Below, piece after piece: positions 40,550-49,248 of a stretch of 64,000 bases of DNA. The notes beneath the pieces are model-generated. The model worked only from the letters and a program-made list of their open reading frames with translations, was not told the origin of the DNA and did no database searches. The position numbers were made by a program, and so were the translations under genes. Within the stretch, counting starts at the first letter, position 1, and every line of letters starts with the position of its first letter. Source of the stretch: an uncultured Sphingomonas sp. (GTDB lineage Bacteria; Pseudomonadota; Alphaproteobacteria; Sphingomonadales; Sphingomonadaceae); the NCBI RefSeq assembly GCF_913778135.1, contig NZ_CAJYVU010000103.1:1-64000 (forward strand). Direction: 5' to 3'.

Positions 40550-41031
40550 TGGGCTCCCCCCGGCACCTGCCCCCCGGTGGGCAGGAGTTGGTCCACGACG
40601 CGCATGACCTGACCGATGACGCCCCGCGCCTGTCCGATCTCACGATATGCACGTCGAATCTGTTGAAGTGTGGCGCCCGGCTGGGTGAGCGGCAGGATCG
40701 CGGCGACCGCATCGGCATGCTCGGTCACCAACTCGCCGAGCAGCGCGAACAGCAGCCGACGGCAGCCCGCGGCCTCGCTCGCCATGTCATCGAGCAATAG
40801 CTCGTGCATCTCGTGCATCGGCGCGCCAACACCACCGCGCTCGCGGTAAAAGGCGTCGATCTGTACTGACTGCTCGACGTTTGGAAGGCGAGGGTCAGTG
40901 GGGTTCGACCAGCGGGTGACGTAGCTTTCCGACACGCCCAGCTTGCCGGCGAGCGCGGCCTTTCCGCCGACCTGCTCAATGACGCGCAGGATCGCTTTGC
41001 CGAAGGTGTCGGGTTCACGCTCGATGGTCAT
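40546..41031 (-). CDS. Phage regulatory protein (CII-like HTH)
   Basis: VIEQVGGKAALAGKLGVSESYVTRWSNPTDPR. Confidence 0.6.
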   Translation of the reverse strand: MTIEREPDTFGKAILRVIEQVGGKAALAGKLGVSESYVTRWSNPTDPRLPNVEQSVQIDAFYRERGGVGAPMHEMHELLLDDMASEAAGCRRLLFALLGELVTEHADAVAAILPLTQPGATLQQIRRAYREIGQARGVIGQVMRVVDQLLPTGGQVPGGAQ

Positions 41032-41384
41032 GCGTCACTCGAGTATGAATCAAGCTGCCGATTGGACGCGACGGCGTGCCGCGCTGTGCCGCACGTATGC
41101 GGTATGGATTGGTTGTCGGGAGCACGCCCCATGCTCGCAAGCGCGTACGCCGCATCATGAGGAATCGTCTCGAGCGGCCAATTTGCCGACTGGCGGAACC
41201 AAGCCGCGAAGCGTTCGAGGTTTGCTACCGTGAAGGTCTTGCCCTCTCGCAACCTGGTGAAAAACGCACCATTGTTGACAACGATCGTCGCGACTCGGGC
41301 CAGCGACTTCCCGCCGTGGCGAGACACTTCTACCTCGTACGAGGCTGCGATCGTTCGCAATGCGTTCTCGAATGCTGCGTCCAT
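41028..41384 (-). CDS. Cro-like/early HTH protein
   Basis: Divergent from S24 repressor; ARVATIVVNNGAFFTRLREGKTFTVANLERFAAWFRQ. Confidence 0.6.
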   Translation of the reverse strand: MDAAFENALRTIAASYEVEVSRHGGKSLARVATIVVNNGAFFTRLREGKTFTVANLERFAAWFRQSANWPLETIPHDAAYALASMGRAPDNQSIPHTCGTARHAVASNRQLDSYSSDA

Positions 41385-41473
41385 GCCGCGTTAGTGCGGC
41401 ATATATTACGCACCTGTCAACGGCTTTTATTACGCTCGCTTGCCGTTCTGCCGTGCTGCATATGTGCCGCACA

Positions 41474-42205
41474 ATGACTGGTGCTCCCGAGATCCTGAAA
41501 GAGCGGTTGGCAGCCAAGCTCCTTGAGCTGAACGTCACGGCTCGCGAAATCTCGATGGCGGCTGCCGGGCAGCCCGACGCGGTAAGGCACATCATCAAGC
41601 GTGGTGTGATGCCTGGCGCGCTGCGCCTAGACGCTATCGCGACCGAGCTAGGCACCACCGCCGACTGGCTGCTCGGCCGAGAGAATGCGATCGAACGTAC
41701 GATCAAGCCGGAAGCCGAGGAAGCGGTGAAGCCGGAAACCTTCCGTCGTCTGCCGAAAGATTTACCGATCTACGGTAGCGCGCTTGCTGCCGATCTCGAG
41801 TTCGGCGACGAAACGGGGGTGATCGTCCGGGTGGAGCAGACCGAGGTCCACATGGTGGAGCCAATTGATCGCATGGCGCGGCCGATTGGGGTGACCGGGC
41901 GCCCGGATCTGTACGTCATCGAGGTGGCGGGTCACTCGATGGAGCCGCGGCACGACTCTGGGCGACGGCTGCTGGTAGATCCGCGCCGATCCCCGGGCGT
42001 GGGCGACGACGTGGTGGTCCAGCTACGCGGGCCGACGTTCGACGGCGAGGAAGTGACGCACGTGCTTATCAAGCAGCTGGTGCGGCGCCGGCCGGGCGGG
42101 TGGCTGCTGCGCCAGTATAATCCTGATACGATCTTCGCGGTGCCGAACGCCCAGGTGTCGGCCGTGCACCGCGTGATGCCGTGGGATGAGGCGCTGGGTT
42201 TCTGA
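41474..42205 (+). CDS. S24/LexA-like phage repressor
   Basis: N-terminal HTH; VIEVAGHSMEPRHDSGRRLLVDPRRSPGVGDDVVVQL. Confidence 0.88.
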   Translation: MTGAPEILKERLAAKLLELNVTAREISMAAAGQPDAVRHIIKRGVMPGALRLDAIATELGTTADWLLGRENAIERTIKPEAEEAVKPETFRRLPKDLPIYGSALAADLEFGDETGVIVRVEQTEVHMVEPIDRMARPIGVTGRPDLYVIEVAGHSMEPRHDSGRRLLVDPRRSPGVGDDVVVQLRGPTFDGEEVTHVLIKQLVRRRPGGWLLRQYNPDTIFAVPNAQVSAVHRVMPWDEALGF

Positions 42206-42498
42206 TGCTCAAATGGTTGAGGCGTTTCTCTTCGGGTAGCTCAAAGTCTACGGTGGAAACGAAGGAAAGCAAACCGCTCTCTTTCAGCTACCGAGATGCA
42301 AACGGCGAGAAAAGCAGTGTTCGTCTGCTGAGTTGGGTCGAAGATGGCGTTTATGTCCACGGCGAAAATATCCAGCTTGGACGACGCATGACTTATCGCC
42401 TAGATCGCATCGAACGGTTCAACGATCTCAGCTACCGTCAGTTGAGAGGTTATCGCCCGCCACCAGGATCACCGCTTGATCCGCGACGCCTTCCGTAA
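42205..42498 (+). CDS. Small protein resembling a stand-alone WYL-type SH3-like domain
   Basis: SFSYRDANGEKSSVRLLSWVEDGVYVHGENIQLGRRMTYRLDRIERF; TGATG overlap with repressor stop. Confidence 0.45.
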   Translation: MLKWLRRFSSGSSKSTVETKESKPLSFSYRDANGEKSSVRLLSWVEDGVYVHGENIQLGRRMTYRLDRIERFNDLSYRQLRGYRPPPGSPLDPRRLP

Positions 42499-42501
42499 GC
42501 C

Positions 42502-42936
42502 GTGCTGTTCGCAATCCTTGCGTCTGCGATCTTCGCCTGCACGCCGACGCGAGTGTGGGATGGCGACGGTCCGATTTGGTGCGCCGAGGGGCCGAGGATC
42601 AGACTCGCCGCCATTGCTGCGCGGGAGATCAACGGGACGTGTCGGCGCGGGCAGCCGTGCCCGCGGGCGAGCGGTGTAGCGGCGCGAGATCACCTGGTGC
42701 GTGTGCTGGGCGGCGCGCGCGGGCGAACACGCGACGGGCACGTGCTGGTCGCGGGACCAGCACTGCGATGCCGATCGGAGGGGGCAGACAATTACCGCCG
42801 TACGGTCGCGTGGTGTCGCACGCCGGCGGGCGTTGATCTCAGCTGCGCGCAGGTGCGAGCCGGAGTCGCGTCGCGATGGGCGCGGTACGGTGGTGCGCAG
42901 GTGTGCCGGGCACGAAGCCGGGTTGAGAACGAATAA
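42502..42936 (+). CDS. SNase/thermonuclease-like secreted nuclease
   Basis: Hydrophobic N-terminus; VWDGDGPIWC, PRIRLAAIAAREI, NYRRTVAWC. Confidence 0.65.
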   Translation: MLFAILASAIFACTPTRVWDGDGPIWCAEGPRIRLAAIAAREINGTCRRGQPCPRASGVAARDHLVRVLGGARGRTRDGHVLVAGPALRCRSEGADNYRRTVAWCRTPAGVDLSCAQVRAGVASRWARYGGAQVCRARSRVENE

Positions 42937-42975
42937 AGAACAAAGCTATGATCCCGATGAGAATCGGGAGGTAAT

Positions 42976-43224
42976 ATGCGGCAGGTAAATCGAGATGAGC
43001 TGCGTGATCGATTGGCGTCGGCGCTGCGGAAGATCAGCGCCACTCAGTACAAGGATCTACAGCATCACGAACCGGCGCGGAGGCTGCGTGCGCGGCTGCG
43101 GATTGGCGACATGATGGTTGAGGCGGTACGGCACTACGAGATCCTGACGGACGCGCCGCCACCGCCGCCGTTTCGCTATCCTGATCTCGGCGACGCACCT
43201 GACGCGCCGATGATCGAAGACTAA
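42976..43224 (+). CDS. Hypothetical protein (82 aa)
   Basis: ORF within plus-strand cargo strip. Confidence 0.45.
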   Translation: MRQVNRDELRDRLASALRKISATQYKDLQHHEPARRLRARLRIGDMMVEAVRHYEILTDAPPPPPFRYPDLGDAPDAPMIED

Positions 43225-43273
43225 GGGACTAAGAGTCATTGATCTGGTACAGGAGTGATTCCGGGGGAGCACG

Positions 43274-44335
43274 ATGACACAGCCTGTCAGCGACATTTGG
43301 CGGCTTAGTGAAGCGCAAGAAGAATTTGATCGGCGTATAGTCGATCTGAACTCCTCGGGCAGAGAAGTAAGACCACGCTCCGTAGCTAGGCATGCACAAA
43401 GGGTTGCTCGAAAGCTTGGAAGGTCGACTGCTTCTTCACTTCTTAAAACCGCCCCTGACATGCTTAAGCTGCGGCAGAAGCAAGATATAGAATATAAACA
43501 ACGAAATTTTCAGCGCTGGCGCAAAGCATTCGAACTGATCGATACCCTATGGGTCGCTTGCGAGGAAACCGGTCGGAAATTCAATGAGTACATGCGTCCG
43601 CAGGCCGTCGATGATCGCGATCATGTATTTGAAGCATTGACGTATCTAAATTCTAAAGTTCTTCTCGTTTCTGCTGAGATGATTTGCCTGATGAAAGGTG
43701 GCTTCGCTGACGGTGCGCTAGCGCGCTGGCGGACGATCTACGAGTTAAACGTGATCGCGGCGCTCTTAGCTCAAGAAGGTGAGATGCTTGCAAGACGGTA
43801 TCTCGCGCACTCACGAGTTCAGGCCTGGGAAAGGATGAAGCTTGCCGGTGACACTAATGACCTCAACCTTCGAGATCTGAAAATCAAGAATGACGCTGAA
43901 GCGGCACTCGCCGTTTTTGGCGAAGATATGACCCATTTTTACGGGTGGGCTCGCGAGATCACACAAAGCAAAAGACCGAATTTCGCCTCCATCGAAGCGT
44001 TAGTAGAGCATGAGCACGGGCGTCCGCTCTACAAAGCAGCCTCACAACACATTCATAGCAATCACCGTATGCCAGATGAGCTGTTGGGTATGTCAGAGGC
44101 GGTTGCGGAGGGCTTACTTGTTGGACCTAGCAACTCTGGTATGGTGACACCTCTCAGGCTCTGTGCTCATAGCCTCGTGCAATCTGCGTCCACGTTGATG
44201 TTTAGATACCCCAACATCGATAGATCGGCGATTGTCCTAGCGTTTGTGCGTCTTGCAAGGAAAATGGATCGTCTAGCGATGAGGATCGAACGACGAACAT
44301 TGAGTACGGCCGGCAAAGCCACTGGATTGTCTTAA
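43274..44335 (+). CDS. DUF5677-like protein
   Basis: FADGALARWRTIYELNVIAALLAQEGEMLARRYLAHSRVQ, HIHSNHRMPDELLGMSE; visibly AT-richer than neighbours. Confidence 0.65.
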   Translation: MTQPVSDIWRLSEAQEEFDRRIVDLNSSGREVRPRSVARHAQRVARKLGRSTASSLLKTAPDMLKLRQKQDIEYKQRNFQRWRKAFELIDTLWVACEETGRKFNEYMRPQAVDDRDHVFEALTYLNSKVLLVSAEMICLMKGGFADGALARWRTIYELNVIAALLAQEGEMLARRYLAHSRVQAWERMKLAGDTNDLNLRDLKIKNDAEAALAVFGEDMTHFYGWAREITQSKRPNFASIEALVEHEHGRPLYKAASQHIHSNHRMPDELLGMSEAVAEGLLVGPSNSGMVTPLRLCAHSLVQSASTLMFRYPNIDRSAIVLAFVRLARKMDRLAMRIERRTLSTAGKATGLS

Positions 44336-44345
44336 GTGGTTTGGT

Positions 44346-45380
44346 TCAGGTGACGCTCTCCAACTTCAGCTGCGTCACATACCCCCGCTCACTGATCGCG
44401 TCCGTGACCTCGCTGATCAGCCATGTGGTCGCGTCGATCTGCGGCTTGAAGCCGACCGCGGTGAGGCGCTGCTCGGGGTAAAGGTCGGCGCGGCCCAGCG
44501 ATAGCGTCATGTCGAGCGACACAGGCGCGCGCGCGGTGCGGGTGTGTTCGGCCTTCGCCGCGGCGGTTGCCTCGGCCTCGCTGGCGTGGACACGGCGCAG
44601 CTTGCGCGCGCCCTCGTGCTTGCCGCTGGTTACTTCTCTGCGCGTTGCGCTCGCCCGATCGTGCCAGGTGGCGGTGACGCCGGTGGTCTCTTCCTGCTTG
44701 TCGATGCGGTAGCTGTGCCGATCACCGTCGCGCCGACGCACGGTTATGCTGGGGAGGGGCTTGCCCGCCGGCGTCACGCCCGCGCCGATTGGTGAGAAGA
44801 TCAGCCGGTCCTTCTTGAAGGTGGCGACCGCATCGTGCTCGCGCCCGAGGCGGCGCAGGAAAGCGGTGTCGCTCTCGCGGCTCTGCGCCTGCGCGGTGAC
44901 CGCGATCGATGCCAGGGTGGGCGCGCACACCGCCTTAAGGCCGTGCCGCGCGGCGATCCGCTGCACGATCGCGCCAAGCGTGGTGTCGTGGTGCCCTTCC
45001 TCGCGCCGGATGCGCATGGCGCCGGTCATGTCGGCCGAGCTCGCCTCGATCGAGATCACGTCGGGCGGACCTTCGTGCGTCACGCTGTCGACCTTGAACG
45101 TGCCCTTGTCGACCAGGCCGGGCGTGACCTCGCTGCCCTGCCGCCAGCCGATGCGCACGGCGAGCAGCTTGCCGGCCGCGGGAATGTCCATGCGCCCGTC
45201 GCTGTCATCGATCACGATGGTGAGCTTGTCGGGTTCCTCGCCGCGGCGCTGCGTGATCGCGAGCGAGCTCAGGCGCGGGCGGCGCTTCGCCGGGTCGGCC
45301 TGCTCGGTCATGCCCTTCAGCTTGGGCGTGAGGTCGACGCCGTCGAGCGTGACCGAGAAGTCGGGGATGTTGGCGATCAT
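44346..45380 (-). CDS. P2 gpD-like late control/tail protein
   Basis: FSVTLDGVDLTPKLKGM...; first gene of the morphogenesis block, P2 order. Confidence 0.88.
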   Translation of the reverse strand: MIANIPDFSVTLDGVDLTPKLKGMTEQADPAKRRPRLSSLAITQRRGEEPDKLTIVIDDSDGRMDIPAAGKLLAVRIGWRQGSEVTPGLVDKGTFKVDSVTHEGPPDVISIEASSADMTGAMRIRREEGHHDTTLGAIVQRIAARHGLKAVCAPTLASIAVTAQAQSRESDTAFLRRLGREHDAVATFKKDRLIFSPIGAGVTPAGKPLPSITVRRRDGDRHSYRIDKQEETTGVTATWHDRASATRREVTSGKHEGARKLRRVHASEAEATAAAKAEHTRTARAPVSLDMTLSLGRADLYPEQRLTAVGFKPQIDATTWLISEVTDAISERGYVTQLKLESVT

Positions 45381-45778
45381 GCCGCGCGACCGATGCCGGT
45401 GCCGTCATCGACGCGGAGCAGCTCGAGCGCGAAGTCGATTTGGCGCGGCGTGCCATCTGGCCAGAACGCGCGCCGTTTCTCGTCAACCGTCTGGATGACA
45501 TAGGAGCCCCAGACCGCGCCGGTGCCGTCGACCAGCGACCAGGCCGCGCCGGTTTCGCCCATCGCGCGAAGCTGCGCGATCGACGCCTCGCCTTCGCCCA
45601 GCTCGGTAAAGGCGCTGCCGCCGATCGACACCGTCTCATCACCGATGCCGGCGAACTGCGTCGCGTCGCGCGCGCCGACGCGCTGGCTCGATGCGTGGCG
45701 ATAGGACGCCTTGCGCGACAGGTCATCGAACGCGAGCGTCGGGATGGAGAATACGAAGAGTCCGAGCGCCATCAGCAT
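45377..45778 (-). CDS. P2 gpU-like tail protein
   Basis: MLMALGLFVFSIPTLAFDDLSRKASYRHASSQRVG. Confidence 0.9.
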   Translation of the reverse strand: MLMALGLFVFSIPTLAFDDLSRKASYRHASSQRVGARDATQFAGIGDETVSIGGSAFTELGEGEASIAQLRAMGETGAAWSLVDGTGAVWGSYVIQTVDEKRRAFWPDGTPRQIDFALELLRVDDGTGIGRAA

Positions 45779-48186
45779 CAGGTATCTCCGTAATCGGCGC
45801 GGTCGCCGTAGCCGTTCGATCGACCGGCATTGACAAGCCGATCGTGGACGCGGTCCGCGAGATCGGTGCCGCTCTCGCCCGGTTGCTGCACGACGGTGAT
45901 GGTGACGGTGCCGATCGTCATACCTGGCGGCGCGGGCGCCGTGGCGCGTCCACGCGAGCCTGCGCCGGCTGCGCGAGGTCCGGTTTCTGTGAAGCCGGGC
46001 AAAGCGCTGCCGACCACCATCTGCTGTTCCATGTCGCGGGTCAGGGTGTCGAGGTGCCGCATCGGTTCGGCCGCACCGACCTGTATGCCGTTGGCGAGAC
46101 CAGTCATCATGAAGCCGCCCAGACCCGCGAAGACGCGGGACGGGGAATGAATGCCCAGCGCGCTCTTGAACGCGCCGATCGCGCTGAACGCCAGCGACTT
46201 GACCCGGCGCACGAGCGTCATCGGATTGAGCATGGATAAGAGACCGTTCATGAGCTGGCTGCCCACCCACGGCGCCCAGCGCGTGATGAAGCTGCCGGCC
46301 GCGGCGAAGCCCTGCTGGAGCCCGCCCCAGAAACTGAACCACGCCGCCTTCATCGCGGGCCAGATCGTGCCCCAATTGGCATACAGCGCGTAGCTGGCGG
46401 CGGTGAGCGCGATCAGCCCTAGGATCACACCGGCGGTGATGCCGACGAGGGGCAGAACCGCGATGCCGAGAGCGCCGGCCGCGAAGGATAGTGCAGCAAA
46501 CGGCGCGACCAGGCCGGCGATCACGATCGCGCCGCCACCGAGTACCACGAACAGTGCGGCGAGCGTCGCGGCACCGACCATCACCGCCTTCGTCAACAAC
46601 GGGTGACGCTGCGCCGCGCCGCTGATCCACTCGGCGAACGCCATCACCTTTGCCTTGCCAGCGTCGATTGTCGGCATGAGCTGGCTGCCCAGCGACACTT
46701 TCAACGCCATAGCGCGGATCTGGAGCGCTTTGGTCCGCTCGGCGGAATCGCGCATGCGCTCGGCAAAGTCGCGATCCGTCGCGCCAGCGCCGCCCATCGC
46801 CTCGGCGCGGATCCGGCGGAACTCCTGCATGTTCTGGATCATCGGGCGCAATCCCTGCTGCACCTGTGCGTCCTCGAACAGGTAACCCAGCTTCGAAAGA
46901 TCGCCCTTCAGCGTCTTGTTGGTCAGCTCGGCAATCGCCTCGAGCGGGGTCTTGCCCTCGGCGTAGGCCTTCTTCAGCGCGGCGGGCAGATCCACGCCCA
47001 TCTTCTCGAACGCCTTGTTCGTCGCCGGCGATGCGATCTTCTGCAGGATGTTGGACAGGTTGGTTCCTGCGGTCGCGGAATCGCCCGCGCCCTTCCGAAC
47101 GATCTGCAATCCCGCGGCGAGGTCGGCAACCGATGCGGCGCCGGTCTGACCGAGACCCTGATAGGCGGCAGTCAGCGCCGGAAAATACTGCGCCATGTCC
47201 TTGATCTCGAACGCGCCGGCTTTGCCGGCAGTCGCCATGATGTCGATGATACGGCCGGTTTCCTTCACCGGCACCTTGAGGTTGTCGGTGGCGGCGAACG
47301 ACGCCGCCGAGAGGTCGGCAATCTCGGCCTTGTAGGCGGTGGCGGCGCGGCCGATCGGCGTCATCATGGCGACCGCGTCGGGCACCTTCGCACCGAGCCC
47401 CGCCAGCGTGTCGACGCCCGCCTGCAGGTCGGCCGGCATCTGGTTGGCAGCCTGTGCGGCTTTCAGCAGATTAACGCCCAGCGCGGCGCTAGCCTGCCTC
47501 GACAGGTCGGCCTTCTGCCCGATTTCGGTCATGGTCGATTCGAACTGCTCGGCAGCGGAAACGGCCGCGACGATCGGCGCCCCCATTGCAGCTCCGGTGC
47601 CAATCGCTGCAGCGCCGCTCGCCGCCATGCCGGTCGCAATACCCTGCGTTCGCGTGAACCCCTCGCGCGCGGCGCCGAAACGACGTGCACGTTCGGTTGC
47701 CTGGTGCAGCCGACGTTCCTGCTCGGCGATCTCGCGGTTGGTGGCGTCTACATCACGGCGCAGCTCGCGCTCGTGCCGAGCCAAATCGGTGGTGGCGATC
47801 CCGGCCGCACGCAGCCGGTCGCGGAGCTGCTGCAGCTCCTGCGTCTCGCGGGTGTGCTGTTGCTCGAGCTTCTGCGCCTCGGTGCGGGCCCGAGCGAAAT
47901 CGCGCGCCATCGCCTTTGTCGGTGCGCTCGTCTCGCTCATCGCGCGGGCGAGGGTCGCCACCTTCGACTGCGCGCGGGTCAGATCCTGCTCGGTGGAGCG
48001 CAGCCCGGTCTTGAGCTGGCGAAAGCCGGCAACGTCGGCCTGCGCGCGCTCGATCTCCTTCAGCCGGTCACGCGTCGCCTTCAATCCCTGCGCGGCCTTG
48101 CCCGACGCGCCGGCGATGTCGCGCAGCGGTCGGGTCGCCTTATCGCCTGCCTCGAGCAGCATGCGGATGCGGAGGTTGCGGTCCAC
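45778..48186 (-). CDS. Tail tape measure protein (gpT-like)
   Basis: 802 aa coiled-coil plus TM region; QKADLSRQASAALGVNLLKAAQAANQMPADLQ. Confidence 0.92.
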   Translation of the reverse strand: MDRNLRIRMLLEAGDKATRPLRDIAGASGKAAQGLKATRDRLKEIERAQADVAGFRQLKTGLRSTEQDLTRAQSKVATLARAMSETSAPTKAMARDFARARTEAQKLEQQHTRETQELQQLRDRLRAAGIATTDLARHERELRRDVDATNREIAEQERRLHQATERARRFGAAREGFTRTQGIATGMAASGAAAIGTGAAMGAPIVAAVSAAEQFESTMTEIGQKADLSRQASAALGVNLLKAAQAANQMPADLQAGVDTLAGLGAKVPDAVAMMTPIGRAATAYKAEIADLSAASFAATDNLKVPVKETGRIIDIMATAGKAGAFEIKDMAQYFPALTAAYQGLGQTGAASVADLAAGLQIVRKGAGDSATAGTNLSNILQKIASPATNKAFEKMGVDLPAALKKAYAEGKTPLEAIAELTNKTLKGDLSKLGYLFEDAQVQQGLRPMIQNMQEFRRIRAEAMGGAGATDRDFAERMRDSAERTKALQIRAMALKVSLGSQLMPTIDAGKAKVMAFAEWISGAAQRHPLLTKAVMVGAATLAALFVVLGGGAIVIAGLVAPFAALSFAAGALGIAVLPLVGITAGVILGLIALTAASYALYANWGTIWPAMKAAWFSFWGGLQQGFAAAGSFITRWAPWVGSQLMNGLLSMLNPMTLVRRVKSLAFSAIGAFKSALGIHSPSRVFAGLGGFMMTGLANGIQVGAAEPMRHLDTLTRDMEQQMVVGSALPGFTETGPRAAGAGSRGRATAPAPPGMTIGTVTITVVQQPGESGTDLADRVHDRLVNAGRSNGYGDRADYGDT

Positions 48187-48190
48187 GTGG

Positions 48191-48310
48191 TCAGTCCTTC
48201 GGCGGGTTGTGGCGACGGGCAGCCTGGTCGCGCCACATCATCAGGTCGGCGACCGACATTTCGTCCATCACCGCGGGGCTCCAGTGGAACACGAAGGCGA
48301 TGTCGCCCAT
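48191..48310 (-). CDS. GpE'-like tail protein (39 aa; probably made by -1 frameshift from gpE)
   Basis: MGDIAFVFHWSPAVMDEMSVADLMMWRDQAARRHNPPKD. Confidence 0.85.
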   Translation of the reverse strand: MGDIAFVFHWSPAVMDEMSVADLMMWRDQAARRHNPPKD

Positions 48311-48318
48311 CGCATCCT

Positions 48319-48648
48319 CTACGTGGCGGGGAAGAGCTGCTCCTTCGCCCGCTTCGGCAGCAAAAAATCGACCAGCTCCCCGCCGATCTGCGACACGTCG
48401 GCCGGATCGATCTCCATCGTCGCGGGCAGAAGCACTGGCGTGGTGATGCGTGGCATGACCAGCGCGATCTGGTCGTAGTCCATACGGATGATGCCACCGA
48501 GATTGGTGCCGCGCAGCGCGCCGCCCATCGGCTTCTTCACGACGATGCTGGTGCCGGCCGGGATCACGACCACACCGTTCTGGGTAACGTCGAAGTCGAG
48601 CGTGATCGTCGCAGTGTTGGGGGCAGGTGCGGGAGCGTCTTCGCTCAT
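48319..48648 (-). CDS. gpE-like tail assembly protein
   Basis: ITLDFDVTQNGVVVIPAGTSIVVKKPMGGALRGTNLGGI...VSQIGGELVDFLLPKRAKEQLFPAT. Confidence 0.85.
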   Translation of the reverse strand: MSEDAPAPAPNTATITLDFDVTQNGVVVIPAGTSIVVKKPMGGALRGTNLGGIIRMDYDQIALVMPRITTPVLLPATMEIDPADVSQIGGELVDFLLPKRAKEQLFPAT

Positions 48649-48701
48649 GTCGGTATCCTAGCAAGAGAGAGGGGGGTCGGCGCGGACCTGCGCCGACCAG
48701 G

Positions 48702-49211
48702 TCAGAGGCCGAGGACCGCGCGGTGCGCCGCCATGAGGTCGACCCCGCCAACGATCTCGACCATGCCGATCACGTCGATCTCGATCAGCACGTCGCTGTC
48801 GAGCGACAGCTTGTAGTAGCTGAGCTGGCTCTTGACCTTGAACTCGCTCGAATCGCCGGGCTTCCACTCGCCCATGTCGATTTCGTCGTGCCGGCCGCGG
48901 GTCACGATCTCGACCTGCGAGACGAGGCCGCTCTCGTCGTCCTGGAACGAACCGACGAAGCGCTGCTGCACCCCGCCGATGCTCATCATGCCATGCTGCA
49001 GCAGCACGCCGCGCATGAAGCCGGCGTAGGTTGCCTCAAGCTCCAACGCCTCGCCGCCCATGTCGATCTTCACCGGGCGATTCATCCCGCCCGCGCGGTG
49101 CTCCTCGAACTTGCGGGTCAGCTTGGGCGGGGTGATCGAGACGGTATCGCCGACGTAGGCGTCGCCGTCGTTGAACATCATCATCTGCTTCAGTTTGCGC
49201 GTGAACGCCAT
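48702..49211 (-). CDS. Major tail tube protein (gpFII-like)
   Basis: MAFTRKLKQMMMFNDGDAYVGDTVSITPPKLTRKFEEHRAGGMNRPVKIDMG. Confidence 0.93.
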   Translation of the reverse strand: MAFTRKLKQMMMFNDGDAYVGDTVSITPPKLTRKFEEHRAGGMNRPVKIDMGGEALELEATYAGFMRGVLLQHGMMSIGGVQQRFVGSFQDDESGLVSQVEIVTRGRHDEIDMGEWKPGDSSEFKVKSQLSYYKLSLDSDVLIEIDVIGMVEIVGGVDLMAAHRAVLGL

Positions 49212-49248
49212 GTCAGGTCTCCGGTGGCGGGAAGGGGCGGGGTGGCGA

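Noticed and set aside
45377-46630. 417-aa ORF containing gpU
   Set aside because: Upstream 280 codons are an out-of-frame reading of the tape measure gene; gpU starts at MLMALG (45778)
46603-48816. 737-aa plus-strand ORF opposite the tape measure gene
   Set aside because: Antisense to a tail tape measure protein; Arg/Gly/His-rich low-information sequence
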